Shown here in pieces: positions 24,422 to 33,792 of a stretch of 64,000 bases of DNA. Position numbers and translations under genes: made by a program. Under the pieces are notes generated by a model. The model saw nothing but the letters and a program-made list of their open reading frames with translations. It searched no databases and was not told the DNA's origin. The stretch's first letter is position 1. Each line of letters starts with the position of its first letter. The DNA comes from Myxococcales bacterium (GTDB lineage Bacteria > Myxococcota_A > Polyangia > Palsa-1104 > JAEUJZ01): positions 1-64,000 of the forward strand of contig JAEUJZ010000144.1 in NCBI GenBank assembly GCA_016794505.1, given 5' to 3'.

Positions 24422-25828
24422 ATGACCGCACGAATCACGCGATCTGCCTGTGGCCTTGTCCTGCTTTCGCTTTTGCCCCTCTCGTCGCATGCAAAGACCA
24501 TCGCAGTCGGGCCCGGCCAGACGTATCAAAAGCCCTGTCAGGGCATCGCCGCCGCCGCCGCTGGAGATCTCATCGAGGTCGATGCCGCCGGATCGTACAA
24601 CGGCGACACCTGTGGCTGGACGACGGACAACCTGACGCTGCGCGGAGTCAACGGCCGCGCCAAGATCGACCTCACAGGCGTCACGCCCGCGCAGCGAAAG
24701 GGCATCTTCGCCATCTCGGCACCGACCGCCACCATCGAAAACTTCGAGCTCTCGGGGGCGGCGATCTCTGCTGCCGACGGCAACAACGGCGCGGGCATCC
24801 GCCATCAGGGGCTGAACCTGACGGTGCGCAACTGCTATTTCCACGACAACCAAAACGGCATCCTGGGTGCCCCCATGACGTCGCAGCTAGGCACGGTGCT
24901 CATCGAGGGCTCGGAGTTCGCGAGCAACGGCGCGGGCGATGGCTATTCGCACAACATGTACCTGGGCGACTACGCCAAGTTCACGCTGCAGGGCTCGTAC
25001 TCGCACCGCGGCAAGGTCGGTCACTTGGTCAAGAGCCGCGCCAAAGAAAACTACATCCTGTACAACCGCATCACCGACGAGGCGGGAGGCACGGCCAGCT
25101 ATGAAATCGACCTGCCCAACGGCGGGCTCTCGGTCGTCCTGGGCAACCTCTTGGAACAGAGCGGCACGACGCAAAACCCCGCCATCCTGTCGTACGCTGC
25201 CGAGGGAGTCACTGCCGGCTATGACACACGCCTGTTCGTCGTCAACAACACCTTCCTCAACAACCGCAGGTCGGGAACCTTCGTCGCCAATGCCACCGCC
25301 ACACCCGGCGTGCTGCGCAACAACATCTTTTTCAACGGCGGCACCGTCAGCGCGCAGGCCAGCGCCGAGCAGACCAGCAACTTTGTCAGCGCAACCATGG
25401 GTGACCCCTTGTTCACCGATGTCGCCACGTACGACGTGCGCGTGCGCGCGGGCTCGCCATGCATCGATACCGGCACCGCTGCGGGCAGCGCCGGGACGCA
25501 ATCGCTGACGCCCAGCGCGCACTATGTGCATCCGCTTGCACAACAGGCCCGCCAGATCGTCGGCAGCGCCATCGACATCGGGGCCTTCGAGCATGGGGTC
25601 CTCATCAGCCCTCCCGATGCCGGCAGCAGCGGCGGCGAGGATGGCGGAACGGGAGGAGGCGGCGGCAGCACACCCGGCGGCTGTAGCTGCAGCGTCGGCC
25701 ACGCGAGACCGCACGGCGCGGAATCCTGCGTATTCTGGCTCGCGTCGCTGCTGTCTTTTGCGTATCTGGGACGCCGTCGGATCGTTCGAAAGGGGTGGCT
25801 CGTCCTACGATCCGCGAGGGAAACCTAG
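24422..25828 (+). CDS. secreted right-handed beta-helix protein with MYXO-CTERM-like tail
   Basis: 468 residues from the ATG at 24422, with GGGAGG upstream. Signal peptide: LVLLSLLPLSSHA. Parallel beta-helix repeats span about 40-400, with runs such as LNLTVRNCYFHDNQNGILGA, GTVLIEGSEFASNGAGDGYSH and LFVVNNTFLNNRRSGTFVAN, as in pectate-lyase-like or NosD-like proteins. The C-terminus has an Asp/Gly-rich spacer, a CSCSVG pair, a hydrophobic helix and RRR. This is the pattern of the MYXO-CTERM sorting tail, which anchors or releases proteins at the myxobacterial surface. Catalytic residues were not identified. Its TAG stop shares CTAG with the convergent lipoprotein's stop. Confidence 0.75.
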   Translation: MTARITRSACGLVLLSLLPLSSHAKTIAVGPGQTYQKPCQGIAAAAAGDLIEVDAAGSYNGDTCGWTTDNLTLRGVNGRAKIDLTGVTPAQRKGIFAISAPTATIENFELSGAAISAADGNNGAGIRHQGLNLTVRNCYFHDNQNGILGAPMTSQLGTVLIEGSEFASNGAGDGYSHNMYLGDYAKFTLQGSYSHRGKVGHLVKSRAKENYILYNRITDEAGGTASYEIDLPNGGLSVVLGNLLEQSGTTQNPAILSYAAEGVTAGYDTRLFVVNNTFLNNRRSGTFVANATATPGVLRNNIFFNGGTVSAQASAEQTSNFVSATMGDPLFTDVATYDVRVRAGSPCIDTGTAAGSAGTQSLTPSAHYVHPLAQQARQIVGSAIDIGAFEHGVLISPPDAGSSGGEDGGTGGGGGSTPGGCSCSVGHARPHGAESCVFWLASLLSFAYLGRRRIVRKGWLVLRSARET

Positions 25829-26394
25829 TATTCCCAGCGCAGGCGCAGGCGCGCGTTCTTCGGCAGCGGTGTCGGCTTCTTGGATCCAGGCAGCAAGAGT
25901 GGCTTGTTGGCGTCGGTCAAGCGCACCTGAATGCGACCGCTATCGTCGAGAGGCTTTTTAACCTCGACGTCGGCCACCGGCACCCAGTCATCGTCGGATC
26001 CGCCGCCGTTTGGCGCGCACGAGATGACGCCTTTGTGACCCGCCTGTGGCTTGTTCTTGGCGGTCACGATCAGCGCGCGAATCGTCACCAAAGCTCCCTG
26101 CCGGTTCTCAAACTGCCCAAACAGATCGGCCTGATTGACGACGATGTCTTGCGGCCCTGGCGAAGGCGGAGCCGGTGGCGGCGGCGGCGCCACAGGCGGC
26201 GGAGCCGGAGCCGGGGCTGGCGCGGGATCGGGAACTGGCTTCTGTGGACAGGCCGATGCGAACAGCAGCGCGGCCACCGCGGAAACGGAACGCAGAAGCC
26301 CGCCATACCGCACCAGGTCCCCGACATAGGCACGTCGCTGTGGACTCGTCGCTGCGTGCCCTTGTCCCTTGCCTGCTTGCATCCAGCGCATCAT
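25825..26394 (-). CDS. lipoprotein with Pro/Ala linker and small C-terminal domain
   Basis: 189 residues. The ATG at 26394 (or the next at 26391) follows AAAGGAGG. A hydrophobic segment ends in a lipobox FASAC (Cys49). A Pro/Ala linker (about 50-85) is followed by a beta-rich domain of about 105 residues (DIVVNQADLFGQFENRQG, LIVTAKNKPQAGHKG, WVPVADVEVKKPLDDSGRIQVRL). This resembles small envelope-stress or filamentous-adhesin lipoproteins only in a general way; no family assigned. It is convergent with the beta-helix gene, sharing four bases. Confidence 0.65.
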   Translation of the reverse strand: MMRWMQAGKGQGHAATSPQRRAYVGDLVRYGGLLRSVSAVAALLFASACPQKPVPDPAPAPAPAPPPVAPPPPPAPPSPGPQDIVVNQADLFGQFENRQGALVTIRALIVTAKNKPQAGHKGVISCAPNGGGSDDDWVPVADVEVKKPLDDSGRIQVRLTDANKPLLLPGSKKPTPLPKNARLRLRWEY

Positions 26395-26644
26395 CCCGCC
26401 TCCTTTGGCGCCGCGAAAGGTCCCGGCGCATCGTCTGAGGATCGCCGATCCCGGCAGGTAAGTAAACGCTCAATCCAAGACCGCAGGCCGTCGACAAATC
26501 AAGCCAATCGCACCGCTCAAAGGCGCCAGACTGCGCCCCACTCTCTCGACGTATAGGCAGCTCGCTGGGGCGCGCTTGCGCCTTTCACCGGGCCGCGCTT
26601 TCTGCTACGTAGCGTAGGCGTTGTCGACGAGTCCGCCCCTCCAT

Positions 26645-28558
26645 ATGCCCTCCCGTGTACTGGCTGCCCGCTTGCGGCAGATCGACCCGGTGCTGGCGCT
26701 GGTATTTGGCATCTTGGTGCTGCACTACGTCGCTACGCGCGGCATCTTCGAGGGCAAGGCCTCGGGGGATGGACTCATCGCGTTTCTGTACTTTCCGGCC
26801 TTGGTACAACACCACACTCTGGATCTGGCCCCGGTGGCCGCCCCGTATATCGTCAGTGCCTTCGGGCGCGAGCCAGCCTCGGGCCTGGTGGCCAACCCCA
26901 ACCCGATCGGACCGCCGCTTCTGTGGGCGCCGTTCTATGGCCTGGTGCTGCTGTGCAAGGCCTTGATTGGCGTCGCCATCTCGCTTCTGGGCGGGCATGC
27001 GCCACGCGCTCTGGTGAAGTGGTACGGCTTCGCCCGCGCGCACCACTGCGAGTTCGATTACTGGGTCACCGGTCTGGGGACGCTGGCCTTTGGTCTGGTT
27101 GGCATCTGGCGCATGTTCGCGCTCGTGCAGCGGCGCTTTTCGCAGTCAGCGGCTCGGTTTGCCGTGGCTGCCGCGGCGCTGGCGTCGCCGCTTTGGTGGT
27201 ACCTGACGACGCAGCCGCTTTATCAGCACGGCTGCGCCTTCTTTGCCGTCACGCTCTTCGTCGAGCGCTGGGACGCCTATCGCAGCCAGTCCCCTGACGG
27301 ATACACGCTGCGGCACGCCGCGATCTTGGGTGCCTTAGGTGGCCTGTGCCTGATGATGCGGACGCAGCAAGGCCTGTGGCTGATCTTGCCGGCTGCTGAT
27401 CTGCTGACGGCGCTCGTGCGCAGCCTGTCTGCCTCGGGCCTGAGCCCGACCGAGCGCAGACAACGCGCGCTTGGGGTCATCACCGCCGGCTTGGTGTTTC
27501 TCGTCTGTTTGTTGCTGGCGTTTTCGCCGCAGGCGCTCGTCTGGAATCACTATTTCGGGCACATCCGCCCGCCGCAGCGCGCCGGACACATTCGCTGGCA
27601 CGACCCGGCGCTGATCGCGATGCTGTTTTCGATGCGCGCCGGGCTGTTCCCCTGGGTTCCCATCCTGTACCTGGTGGTCCCCGGCCTTTTCTGGCTGCTG
27701 TGGCGACGGAGCGTCGGACTGGCCCTGCCGCTGGGCCTGCTTTTGGTGTTCGCCGGGCAGATCTATGTGAACGCTGCGGTGTACGACTTCCACGCCTCGT
27801 GGGCGTTTGGTCCGCGCCGCTTTACCGAGTGCGTCGTCGTCTTTGCGCTGGGCTTGGCTGGGCTATGGCAGGCCATGGGGCGACGCGGACGCATCGCGCT
27901 TCTGATCTGTGCCGTCTTCGCGATCAGCTGGAACGGCTTCCTGCTGGAGCTTGTGCGCCAGCGCCGCATCAAGTCGTCGAGCAGCGGAGCCTATCCCGCG
28001 TCGGTCTGGGTACGCTGGGCGCAGGGACCGGCCTGGCTCGGTCGCGCCTTCGATCGCATCGGCTTTCCGTTTGCGCAGCCCGCGGGCCTTGTCTTCGGGC
28101 TGATCCACAAGGTCCCCATCCGCACCTTCGAGGGCATCGTCGGCAACCATCCGCTGGAGCGCGAAATCGGCAACCGCGCCATCGTCTCTAGCCGAAGCAT
28201 CTACTTCCGTGACACCGATCCTACGTATGTCGTCTCGGGCACCTTACCAGCGACGGGGGCAAGCGCGGCCGTGAGGCCCAGCGGCCCCGAGGTTCGCCTG
28301 CTGATTCCGCTGCGGGCGCGCGAGCCTCTGCGCTTGCACCTCATCGCCGAGCTTGGCGGCGCCGAAGCAGCCGTCGGGCTGCGCTGGAATGGCGTGCCGC
28401 TTGCTGTGCGCCCGCGGGCCGGCGGCTTGGTCGCTGAGGTGCCCGAGTCGCTGACCCAAAGCCACGCCCGCGTAAACGAGCTGGTTCTTTCTGGCCTGCC
28501 GACCGACGCCAAGCTATACCAGCTCGACTTCGAGTCGCTGGGTACGTGGTGGCGCTAA
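26645..28558 (+). CDS. GT-C-type membrane glycosyltransferase
   Basis: 637 residues from the ATG at 26645; a TTG at 26621 is possible but unsupported. About ten transmembrane helices in the first 470 residues and a C-terminal soluble domain (about 510-637). An Asp early in a periplasmic loop (GKASGDGLIAF) and the overall layout (PLLWAPFYGLVLL, TQPLYQHGCAFFAV, RTQQGLWLILPAADLL) resemble polyprenol-phosphate-sugar-dependent GT-C enzymes such as PMT/ArnT relatives. The partner gene 24 bases downstream is a cytoplasmic GT4 transferase, so the two probably act on one surface glycan or lipid. Confidence 0.7.
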   Translation: MPSRVLAARLRQIDPVLALVFGILVLHYVATRGIFEGKASGDGLIAFLYFPALVQHHTLDLAPVAAPYIVSAFGREPASGLVANPNPIGPPLLWAPFYGLVLLCKALIGVAISLLGGHAPRALVKWYGFARAHHCEFDYWVTGLGTLAFGLVGIWRMFALVQRRFSQSAARFAVAAAALASPLWWYLTTQPLYQHGCAFFAVTLFVERWDAYRSQSPDGYTLRHAAILGALGGLCLMMRTQQGLWLILPAADLLTALVRSLSASGLSPTERRQRALGVITAGLVFLVCLLLAFSPQALVWNHYFGHIRPPQRAGHIRWHDPALIAMLFSMRAGLFPWVPILYLVVPGLFWLLWRRSVGLALPLGLLLVFAGQIYVNAAVYDFHASWAFGPRRFTECVVVFALGLAGLWQAMGRRGRIALLICAVFAISWNGFLLELVRQRRIKSSSSGAYPASVWVRWAQGPAWLGRAFDRIGFPFAQPAGLVFGLIHKVPIRTFEGIVGNHPLEREIGNRAIVSSRSIYFRDTDPTYVVSGTLPATGASAAVRPSGPEVRLLIPLRAREPLRLHLIAELGGAEAAVGLRWNGVPLAVRPRAGGLVAEVPESLTQSHARVNELVLSGLPTDAKLYQLDFESLGTWWR

Positions 28559-28582
28559 CGAGTTCCCTGACCAAGGCTGAAA

Positions 28583-29785
28583 ATGCGTATCTGCATGTTC
28601 AACAACCTGTTCCCGCCCGTGAAGAGCGGCTCTTCGCACTTCACGCTGATGCTGTCGCGCAACTTGGTGGCGCGCGGGCATCAGGTCTCGGTGGTGACGG
28701 CCCGCTTGCCGGGCACCGCGCTCGATGAAGAGATCGATGGCATCGCCGTGCATCGCCTGCCCTGCCTGCTCTTGCCAGCGATGGAGATCGCGCACGGCTT
28801 TAAGTACCTGTCGTATACGCTCCTGCCGGGCGCGCTGCGACGCGTGCTCGATCTGTCGCGCGAGATGGACATCCTGCATCAGCACGGACAGATCTTCGAC
28901 ACGGCGCTGCTGTCGGCCTATGCGGCCAAGCGCCTGCGCAAGCCACTGCTGACGACCATTCACACGCCGGTTCACCACACCCAGGCGATGTATCTAAAGA
29001 TCCTGGCCACCCTCGACAAGACAGCGGTGCGTCACCTGATTGCCAAGCACGCCGATGTGCTGATCGCGCCCGACCAGACCGTCGTTGACAACATCGCCGA
29101 GCGCTATGCCCACCCTTGGGTCGAGCGCATCCCATACGGCATTGCGCCGCTTTCCCCGACGAAGGAAGGCGGAGAACGCATCCGCGCCCGCTTTGGACTG
29201 GGCGACAAGCTCGTTATCGTCTCGCTGGGGCATGTCCACAACCTGCGCGACCGCTGCGACCTGATTGCGGCGATGCCCGAGATCCTTTCGGCCGCCCCCG
29301 GAACGCACCTGCTGATCGTCGGCGATGTCTTGACGCAAAAGCCGCAGGCACTCGTCGATTCGCTGGGCCTGCGCGAGCACGTCACGCTGGCCGGCGGTGC
29401 CCCGCATCACGAGATTGCCGACTATCTTTCGGCTGCCACCATCGAAGCGCACTGGCTCAACGAGACGCCGGGCCTGGGCATCGCCGCCATGGAAGCCATG
29501 TCAGCCGGCAAGGCCGTCGTGTCCTCGATTGGCCCGGACGATCTCGGCACCGGGCTCTTGCGCGATGGCGAAAACATCTGCCTGATCCAGCCCGGCTCGA
29601 CGGCCAGCATTGCCGGCGCGGTCCTTCCGCTGCTCAAGGACCCAGGGCTGCGAGCCCGCATCGGCGAGGCAGGACAGCGCCTCATCCTCGATCACTTTTC
29701 GTGGGACAGCGTCACCAGCCAGCAAGAGCGCCTGTACGAGCAGGTCCTGGCCCGCCGCGGCTTCCCCAGCCATCGCGGGTCCTAG
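28583..29785 (+). CDS. glycosyltransferase family 4
   Basis: 400 residues with a GT-B double Rossmann fold. The acceptor domain begins MRICMFNNLFPPVKSGSS with the Gly-rich loop. The donor domain has VIVSLGHVHNLRDR, LLIVGDV, and the family motif around residues 290-315 (ETPGLGIAAMEAMSAGKAVVSS) with the EX7E-like acidic pair that binds the nucleotide-sugar phosphate. It follows the GT-C gene by 24 bases, an operon. The sugar donor is unknown. The end is convergent with the dynamin-like gene. Confidence 0.85.
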   Translation: MRICMFNNLFPPVKSGSSHFTLMLSRNLVARGHQVSVVTARLPGTALDEEIDGIAVHRLPCLLLPAMEIAHGFKYLSYTLLPGALRRVLDLSREMDILHQHGQIFDTALLSAYAAKRLRKPLLTTIHTPVHHTQAMYLKILATLDKTAVRHLIAKHADVLIAPDQTVVDNIAERYAHPWVERIPYGIAPLSPTKEGGERIRARFGLGDKLVIVSLGHVHNLRDRCDLIAAMPEILSAAPGTHLLIVGDVLTQKPQALVDSLGLREHVTLAGGAPHHEIADYLSAATIEAHWLNETPGLGIAAMEAMSAGKAVVSSIGPDDLGTGLLRDGENICLIQPGSTASIAGAVLPLLKDPGLRARIGEAGQRLILDHFSWDSVTSQQERLYEQVLARRGFPSHRGS

Positions 29786-29815
29786 ACGGCCGCTTTCGGT
29801 GACGGCCGCTTTCGG
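29785..29815. repeat. 15-bp tandem direct repeat in convergent gap
   Basis: GACGGCCGCTTTCGG occurs twice (29785-29799 and 29801-29815) with one base between. The first copy starts on the last base of the GT4 stop codon and the second ends just before the dynamin-like stop. It may be a recent slip duplication. Confidence 0.8.
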
Positions 29816-29816
29816 G

Positions 29817-31685
29817 CTAGTTCTTGTCGTTCCCCGTCGGCGCATCGCTGCCCAGCACGGCATCGACGACATCCGATGGCGCCCCCGGCACGTCCGCGAC
29901 ATGCACAGGCGCTGGCGCCTCGGCGGGCGCATCGCCCCACAGCCGCTGTCGCAGTTCTTCCAAGCGCGCCTCGATGCTGGTGAGCGCCTCGATCTGTCCA
30001 GCGATCTCCTTTTCGCGGGCCGCGGCATCGATGCCCTGGGCCCGCCTCTCGGCCAGCGCGCGATCGAGCATCTCGGAGATGCCGCGGTACAGCGCCTGCC
30101 CCGCCGCGGTCACGAAGTCCGACAGCCGCACGGCGAAGTCGTCGACGATCTGCGCAAAGCGCGGAGCAATCGCCGCCGCCGCATTGCGCACGGCGTCTGG
30201 GGCCTGCTGCTTGGCCTGTTCCTTGACCTGCTCGGCAAGCCGGCCATGCACCAGCACCGCGAGGATCGGCGCGGCCAGCGTCAGCACGCCCCCGACGAAG
30301 GTGTTGACGAACAGGAAGATGCCCGTGCCCAAGGCGCCGAGCGCAAAGATGCCCAGGTCATAGCGCAGCGTCGCCACTTCCAGCTCGACCTTGGTGTCAG
30401 CGGGGCCTAGCTCGCTGGCCAGCGTCTGCATCGCCGCCTGCACATTTTCATTGGTGATCTGGATGATCTCTTCGGCCAGGCGCTCAAGCTGGCTGGCCAC
30501 GCGATCGCCCTCTTGCTCGGCCCAGGCCTTCAGCGTGTCTTGCACGAAGAGCTGCAGGTACTTCTTCACGTCGGCGGCATCAGCCTTGTCGATCTCGTCG
30601 GGAAGTGCGGCGCAAAAGCCTCGCACGAACTCTTCCAGATCCAGCCGGATGTGCGCCTTGATGGCGTCGGACTCAGCAGTGATGCGGCTCTGAAGCTGAC
30701 GCATCGTCTGCTGCTTGCCGTGAAGCTCTTTCTGCACGCGGGCGATGCGCGTCTCTAGCTCTTCCAGCGTCAGCGACAGCGAGCGTCGCTTGATGCCCAG
30801 GTTCTGCCGCAGGTACGACGCCAAGCGCTGCCCGTCGGCCGTCGCATTGTCTAAAAGCACGCGGCCGCGCTGGTCCGAAAGATAGGTGCGCAGAAAGTCG
30901 AGCAGCGCCGGAATTCCCGACTGCTGCGTCTGACCCGCCAGCGCCTGCTTGGCCGAGACCAGAAACAGCGATGGCTCGCCGCCCATGACTGGGGCCAGAT
31001 TCTGCCGACAGTAGCGCAGCGTCTCTTCGCGCTCTTCAGGCGACAGCAGATCGGCCTTGCCAATCACAAACAGCAGCTTGTCGCGACTGCGACGCAGGAT
31101 GCGCTGCTCAAGAAACGAGCGCTCGGACTGCTTAAGAACCTGCGCGCCATCGAGCAAGAACAGCACGGCATCGGCGCGCGGCACATAGTTGTATGTGATC
31201 TCGGCCCGCGCCTCGTTGATGTCGTTCACGCCGGGTGTGTCGACCAGCGTCACGCGGTCTTTGAGGATCTCGGCCGGCCAGCCCACCTCGACATGGCGGA
31301 CCTTTTCCGACTTCTGGCTCTCGATCGTCACCCACTCGGCCAGGGACTTGGGGTCGACGGCGCGCACGCTGTCATCGGTCAGCACCGCCTTGGCATAAGG
31401 CTTTTCGGCATAGACCAAGTGGTTGATGGTCGCGGTCGTCGGCGTGATGCCAGCCGGCAAGACCGGGGCCCCCAAGAGCGCATTCACAAACGTCGACTTG
31501 CCGTGATTGAACTCGCCGAGCACGACGAGAACGAAGCGCTCTTCTTCCAGCTTTGGGATGCGCGCAAGCAGCAGGTCGTTGACCAGCGTATGCATGCCGG
31601 TGTCGTCGGCCAGGCGAGCCAGATCGCGCAGCACCGAGACCAGCTGCGCCTTGATCTCGCGATGCTCAGAGGAAAGAGCCGTCAT
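29817..31685 (-). CDS. bacterial dynamin-like GTPase
   Basis: 622 residues from the ATG at 31685; a TTG at 31703 is less likely. The GTPase domain (about 48-250) has P-loop GEFNHGKS (57-64), the G2 threonines PTTATIN, G3 DTPGVND and the late base-binding region FVIGKADL. A long coiled-coil stalk (about 290-440) follows, then paired hydrophobic segments (about 445-485: FALGALGTGIFLFVNTFVGGVLTLAAPILAVL) that would form a membrane paddle. A helical region and a disordered acidic tail end the protein. Such proteins remodel or protect membranes. Only one copy is present, whereas many dynamin-like systems come in pairs. The promoter lies about 10 bases from the ATG. Confidence 0.88.
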   Translation of the reverse strand: MTALSSEHREIKAQLVSVLRDLARLADDTGMHTLVNDLLLARIPKLEEERFVLVVLGEFNHGKSTFVNALLGAPVLPAGITPTTATINHLVYAEKPYAKAVLTDDSVRAVDPKSLAEWVTIESQKSEKVRHVEVGWPAEILKDRVTLVDTPGVNDINEARAEITYNYVPRADAVLFLLDGAQVLKQSERSFLEQRILRRSRDKLLFVIGKADLLSPEEREETLRYCRQNLAPVMGGEPSLFLVSAKQALAGQTQQSGIPALLDFLRTYLSDQRGRVLLDNATADGQRLASYLRQNLGIKRRSLSLTLEELETRIARVQKELHGKQQTMRQLQSRITAESDAIKAHIRLDLEEFVRGFCAALPDEIDKADAADVKKYLQLFVQDTLKAWAEQEGDRVASQLERLAEEIIQITNENVQAAMQTLASELGPADTKVELEVATLRYDLGIFALGALGTGIFLFVNTFVGGVLTLAAPILAVLVHGRLAEQVKEQAKQQAPDAVRNAAAAIAPRFAQIVDDFAVRLSDFVTAAGQALYRGISEMLDRALAERRAQGIDAAAREKEIAGQIEALTSIEARLEELRQRLWGDAPAEAPAPVHVADVPGAPSDVVDAVLGSDAPTGNDKN

Positions 31686-31694
31686 GGTCCGTTG

Positions 31695-31700
31695 ACGATA
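31695..31700 (-). promoter_or_regulatory. -10 element of the dynamin-like gene
   Basis: TATCGT on the minus strand ends 9 bases before the ATG at 31685, predicting a leader of about 3 bases. Confidence 0.35.
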
Positions 31701-31907
31701 CAAGACTTACCCAGGGCAGGCGAGATCTAGAAAAACAGGCCGGCAGGCCACCTGCGAGTCGCTGCGACCCGGCCCTCCCGGCAGGCATCAGCGCATGGCA
31801 CGTAGTTGCCTCAGTTCCTCTGGGCCGGCTCTGGATTGCACCATAGGGCAGCCGGATGGAGGGCGATTGCGCTATGGTTCGCGCGTTCCGCTGCCAAGGA
31901 GGCATCT

Positions 31908-33080
31908 ATGCGACCATCCGTTCGTTCGCTCGACTCGTCCTTCCCTCCGACCACGCACTCGGCACGCCGCCGCTTTGGCGGGACCTTGGGGCTTGGGCTC
32001 GGGCTGCTCTTGCTCGGCATCGCTAGCTGCGGTCTGTCGCCGGAAAGCGAAGCCCCCGCGGTCGCCGATGAGCCGGCGCTGACAGGCGAAGCGCAGGCCG
32101 CCTTGCAGTCGACGCCCGAGGTGACCGATGGCGAGCCGACTGAGCTTTTGTCGACGCCGATCGCCTGCAATCAGACGCCACCGCCTGGCGCCACCCTGGC
32201 GCCGCTGCCCCCGAAGTACACGGGGGGCACCTGTCCGAAGCTGGTTCCGGGCAAGAACACGATCAAGAGCACCGGCAACACCCGCACGTTCCTTCTGGTC
32301 GTGCCCAAGGATCTAAAGGCCGATGAGCTTCTGCCGGTGGTGTTCCTGTGGCACTGGCTGGGCGGCAGCGCCGACTCGTTCCTGCGCAAGGGCGAGGTGC
32401 AGGCCGCCGTCGACAGTCAGCGCTTCCTGGCGGTGATTCCCGAGTCGAAGGCCGACATGATCTTCCGCTGGCCGTTCAACATTGGCGACAGCGAAAAGCG
32501 ACAAGAGGAAGAGTACAAGTTCTTCGACGACATGCTGTCCTGCGTGTCCGAGCAGTTCAAAGTGAACCGCAACTGCGTGTCGTCGGCCGGGGTCAGCGCC
32601 GGGGCGCTGTTTACCTCGCAGCTAGCGCAGGGACGCGCGCAGTATCTGGCGTCGGCGATCTCGCTGTCGGGCGGCGTCGGGGACACAGCAAGTGGCCTGG
32701 TCAAGCCATGGAAGTCGCCGGCTCGCAAGGTGCCGATGATGGTCCTTTGGGGCGGGCCGCTCGACTGGTGCGCCGTCATCAACTTCCACACGTCGTCGCT
32801 GAACTTGGAAGCGGCCTTGGAAAAGGACGGCAATTTCTTTATCGAGTGTGTCCACAACTGCAAGCACGGCGAGCCCCCGATGGACACGCCGCCGCCGGGC
32901 CTGTCGAAGTACGGCAGCCTGTGGCGCTTCGTGTTTGATCACCCGTACTGGCTGGCTCCGGGTGCGTCGCCCTATAAGACCAGTGGCATTCCAACGGGAG
33001 CAGGCTTCCCGACGTGGTGCGGGATCGGCAAGGGCGGCGCCCGCATGCGCAGCGGCATGTGCCCACCGGCTAGCTGCTAA
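31908..33080 (+). CDS. esterase/PHB-depolymerase-like lipoprotein
   Basis: 390 residues. The ATG at 31908 follows a perfect AAGGAGG. A hydrophobic leader ends in a lipobox IASC (Cys41). The mature part begins with a disordered acidic linker, then an alpha/beta-hydrolase fold. 'LLPVVFLWHWLGGSADSF' is the oxyanion-loop HG-type turn, 'NCVSSAGVSAGALF' holds the GxSxG nucleophile near residue 229, and a later His-containing segment (ECVHNCKHGEPP) is the likely catalytic His region. Six or more cysteines suggest disulphides. The closest groups are secreted PHB depolymerases and feruloyl-esterase-like proteins. It stands alone. Confidence 0.75.
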   Translation: MRPSVRSLDSSFPPTTHSARRRFGGTLGLGLGLLLLGIASCGLSPESEAPAVADEPALTGEAQAALQSTPEVTDGEPTELLSTPIACNQTPPPGATLAPLPPKYTGGTCPKLVPGKNTIKSTGNTRTFLLVVPKDLKADELLPVVFLWHWLGGSADSFLRKGEVQAAVDSQRFLAVIPESKADMIFRWPFNIGDSEKRQEEEYKFFDDMLSCVSEQFKVNRNCVSSAGVSAGALFTSQLAQGRAQYLASAISLSGGVGDTASGLVKPWKSPARKVPMMVLWGGPLDWCAVINFHTSSLNLEAALEKDGNFFIECVHNCKHGEPPMDTPPPGLSKYGSLWRFVFDHPYWLAPGASPYKTSGIPTGAGFPTWCGIGKGGARMRSGMCPPASC

Positions 33081-33162
33081 GCCTCGGTCTGCGAGGGAGG
33101 ACGCCGCCGCGTGGCTGCGACGCTGGGCAGGCATGCGAGCGAGCGGCGATCGAAGCGCGGGC

Positions 33163-33696
33163 TTATCGACGGGGGGACTTCGCTGCCGGCCACAGCGTCC
33201 ATAGCAAAAGGGGCAAGAAGTACAAAAGCTCGTGGGCGATTACCGATAGGCCACGCGGACCGAGAAGGCGCAGGCCAATGGGTGCAACGGGCAGCGGGCG
33301 CAGGGGAAAGAAGATGCGCTCGTGGCTCCACGGCCAGAGCAAGGCGACGCCGAGCCCGCCGTCGGTAAGGGCATCGAGCAAGCCATGGCTGATGGCGACC
33401 AGCGCCGCGACGATAAGAACGCGCAGTCGCTGTCCGTGTCCTCGCCCGCGCGCCAGCATCAGCCCGCAGGCGATGCCCAAAAGCAGCGCCAAAAGCAGAG
33501 AGTGCGAGGCGCCGCGATGACCCCACTCAGCCTCGTATGGAATGCGCAGTGCAAAGGCGATCACGTCGGCATCGGGGAACAGCGAGAGCGCCGACAAGCC
33601 GGCCGCAAGCCCCAGGCGCTCGCGCAGCGAGGATTTCGGCGTCGTAAGCAGGCGGGCTCCGGCGAGTCCAACGATCACGTGTCCAATGCTGGCCAT
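33163..33696 (-). CDS. YdjM/DUF457-like membrane metal-dependent hydrolase
   Basis: 177 residues with four to five hydrophobic segments. Conserved features are HVIVGLAGARL near the start, LFPDADV, the HRGASHSLL motif (about 60-68), HGLLDALTDGGLG and the final 'LLYFLPLLLWTLWP'. This is the LexA-regulated inner-membrane YdjM/DUF457 pattern; the His/Asp residues suggest a metal site in the membrane. A GATACT box 13 bases upstream of the ATG is its probable promoter, giving a leader of about 7 bases. It is divergent from lepA. Confidence 0.82.
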   Translation of the reverse strand: MASIGHVIVGLAGARLLTTPKSSLRERLGLAAGLSALSLFPDADVIAFALRIPYEAEWGHRGASHSLLLALLLGIACGLMLARGRGHGQRLRVLIVAALVAISHGLLDALTDGGLGVALLWPWSHERIFFPLRPLPVAPIGLRLLGPRGLSVIAHELLYFLPLLLWTLWPAAKSPRR

Positions 33697-33709
33697 GCGC
33701 GCTGACCCT

Positions 33710-33715
33710 AGTATC
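33710..33715 (-). promoter_or_regulatory. -10 element of the YdjM-like gene
   Basis: GATACT on the minus strand, 13 bases before the ATG at 33696; predicted leader about 7 bases without a ribosome site. Confidence 0.3.
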
Positions 33716-33771
33716 GACGATCCTCGGTACGTGACCCCCTTGGATTCTCGGAATCATGGGCCGCGGGCCCG

Positions 33772-33780
33772 TGTTAATGT
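33772..33780 (+). promoter_or_regulatory. extended -10 element of lepA
   Basis: TGTTAATGT (TGn plus TAATGT), 12 bases before the lepA ATG; leader about 6 bases. Confidence 0.35.
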
Positions 33781-33792
33781 GGGCGCCCTGCA

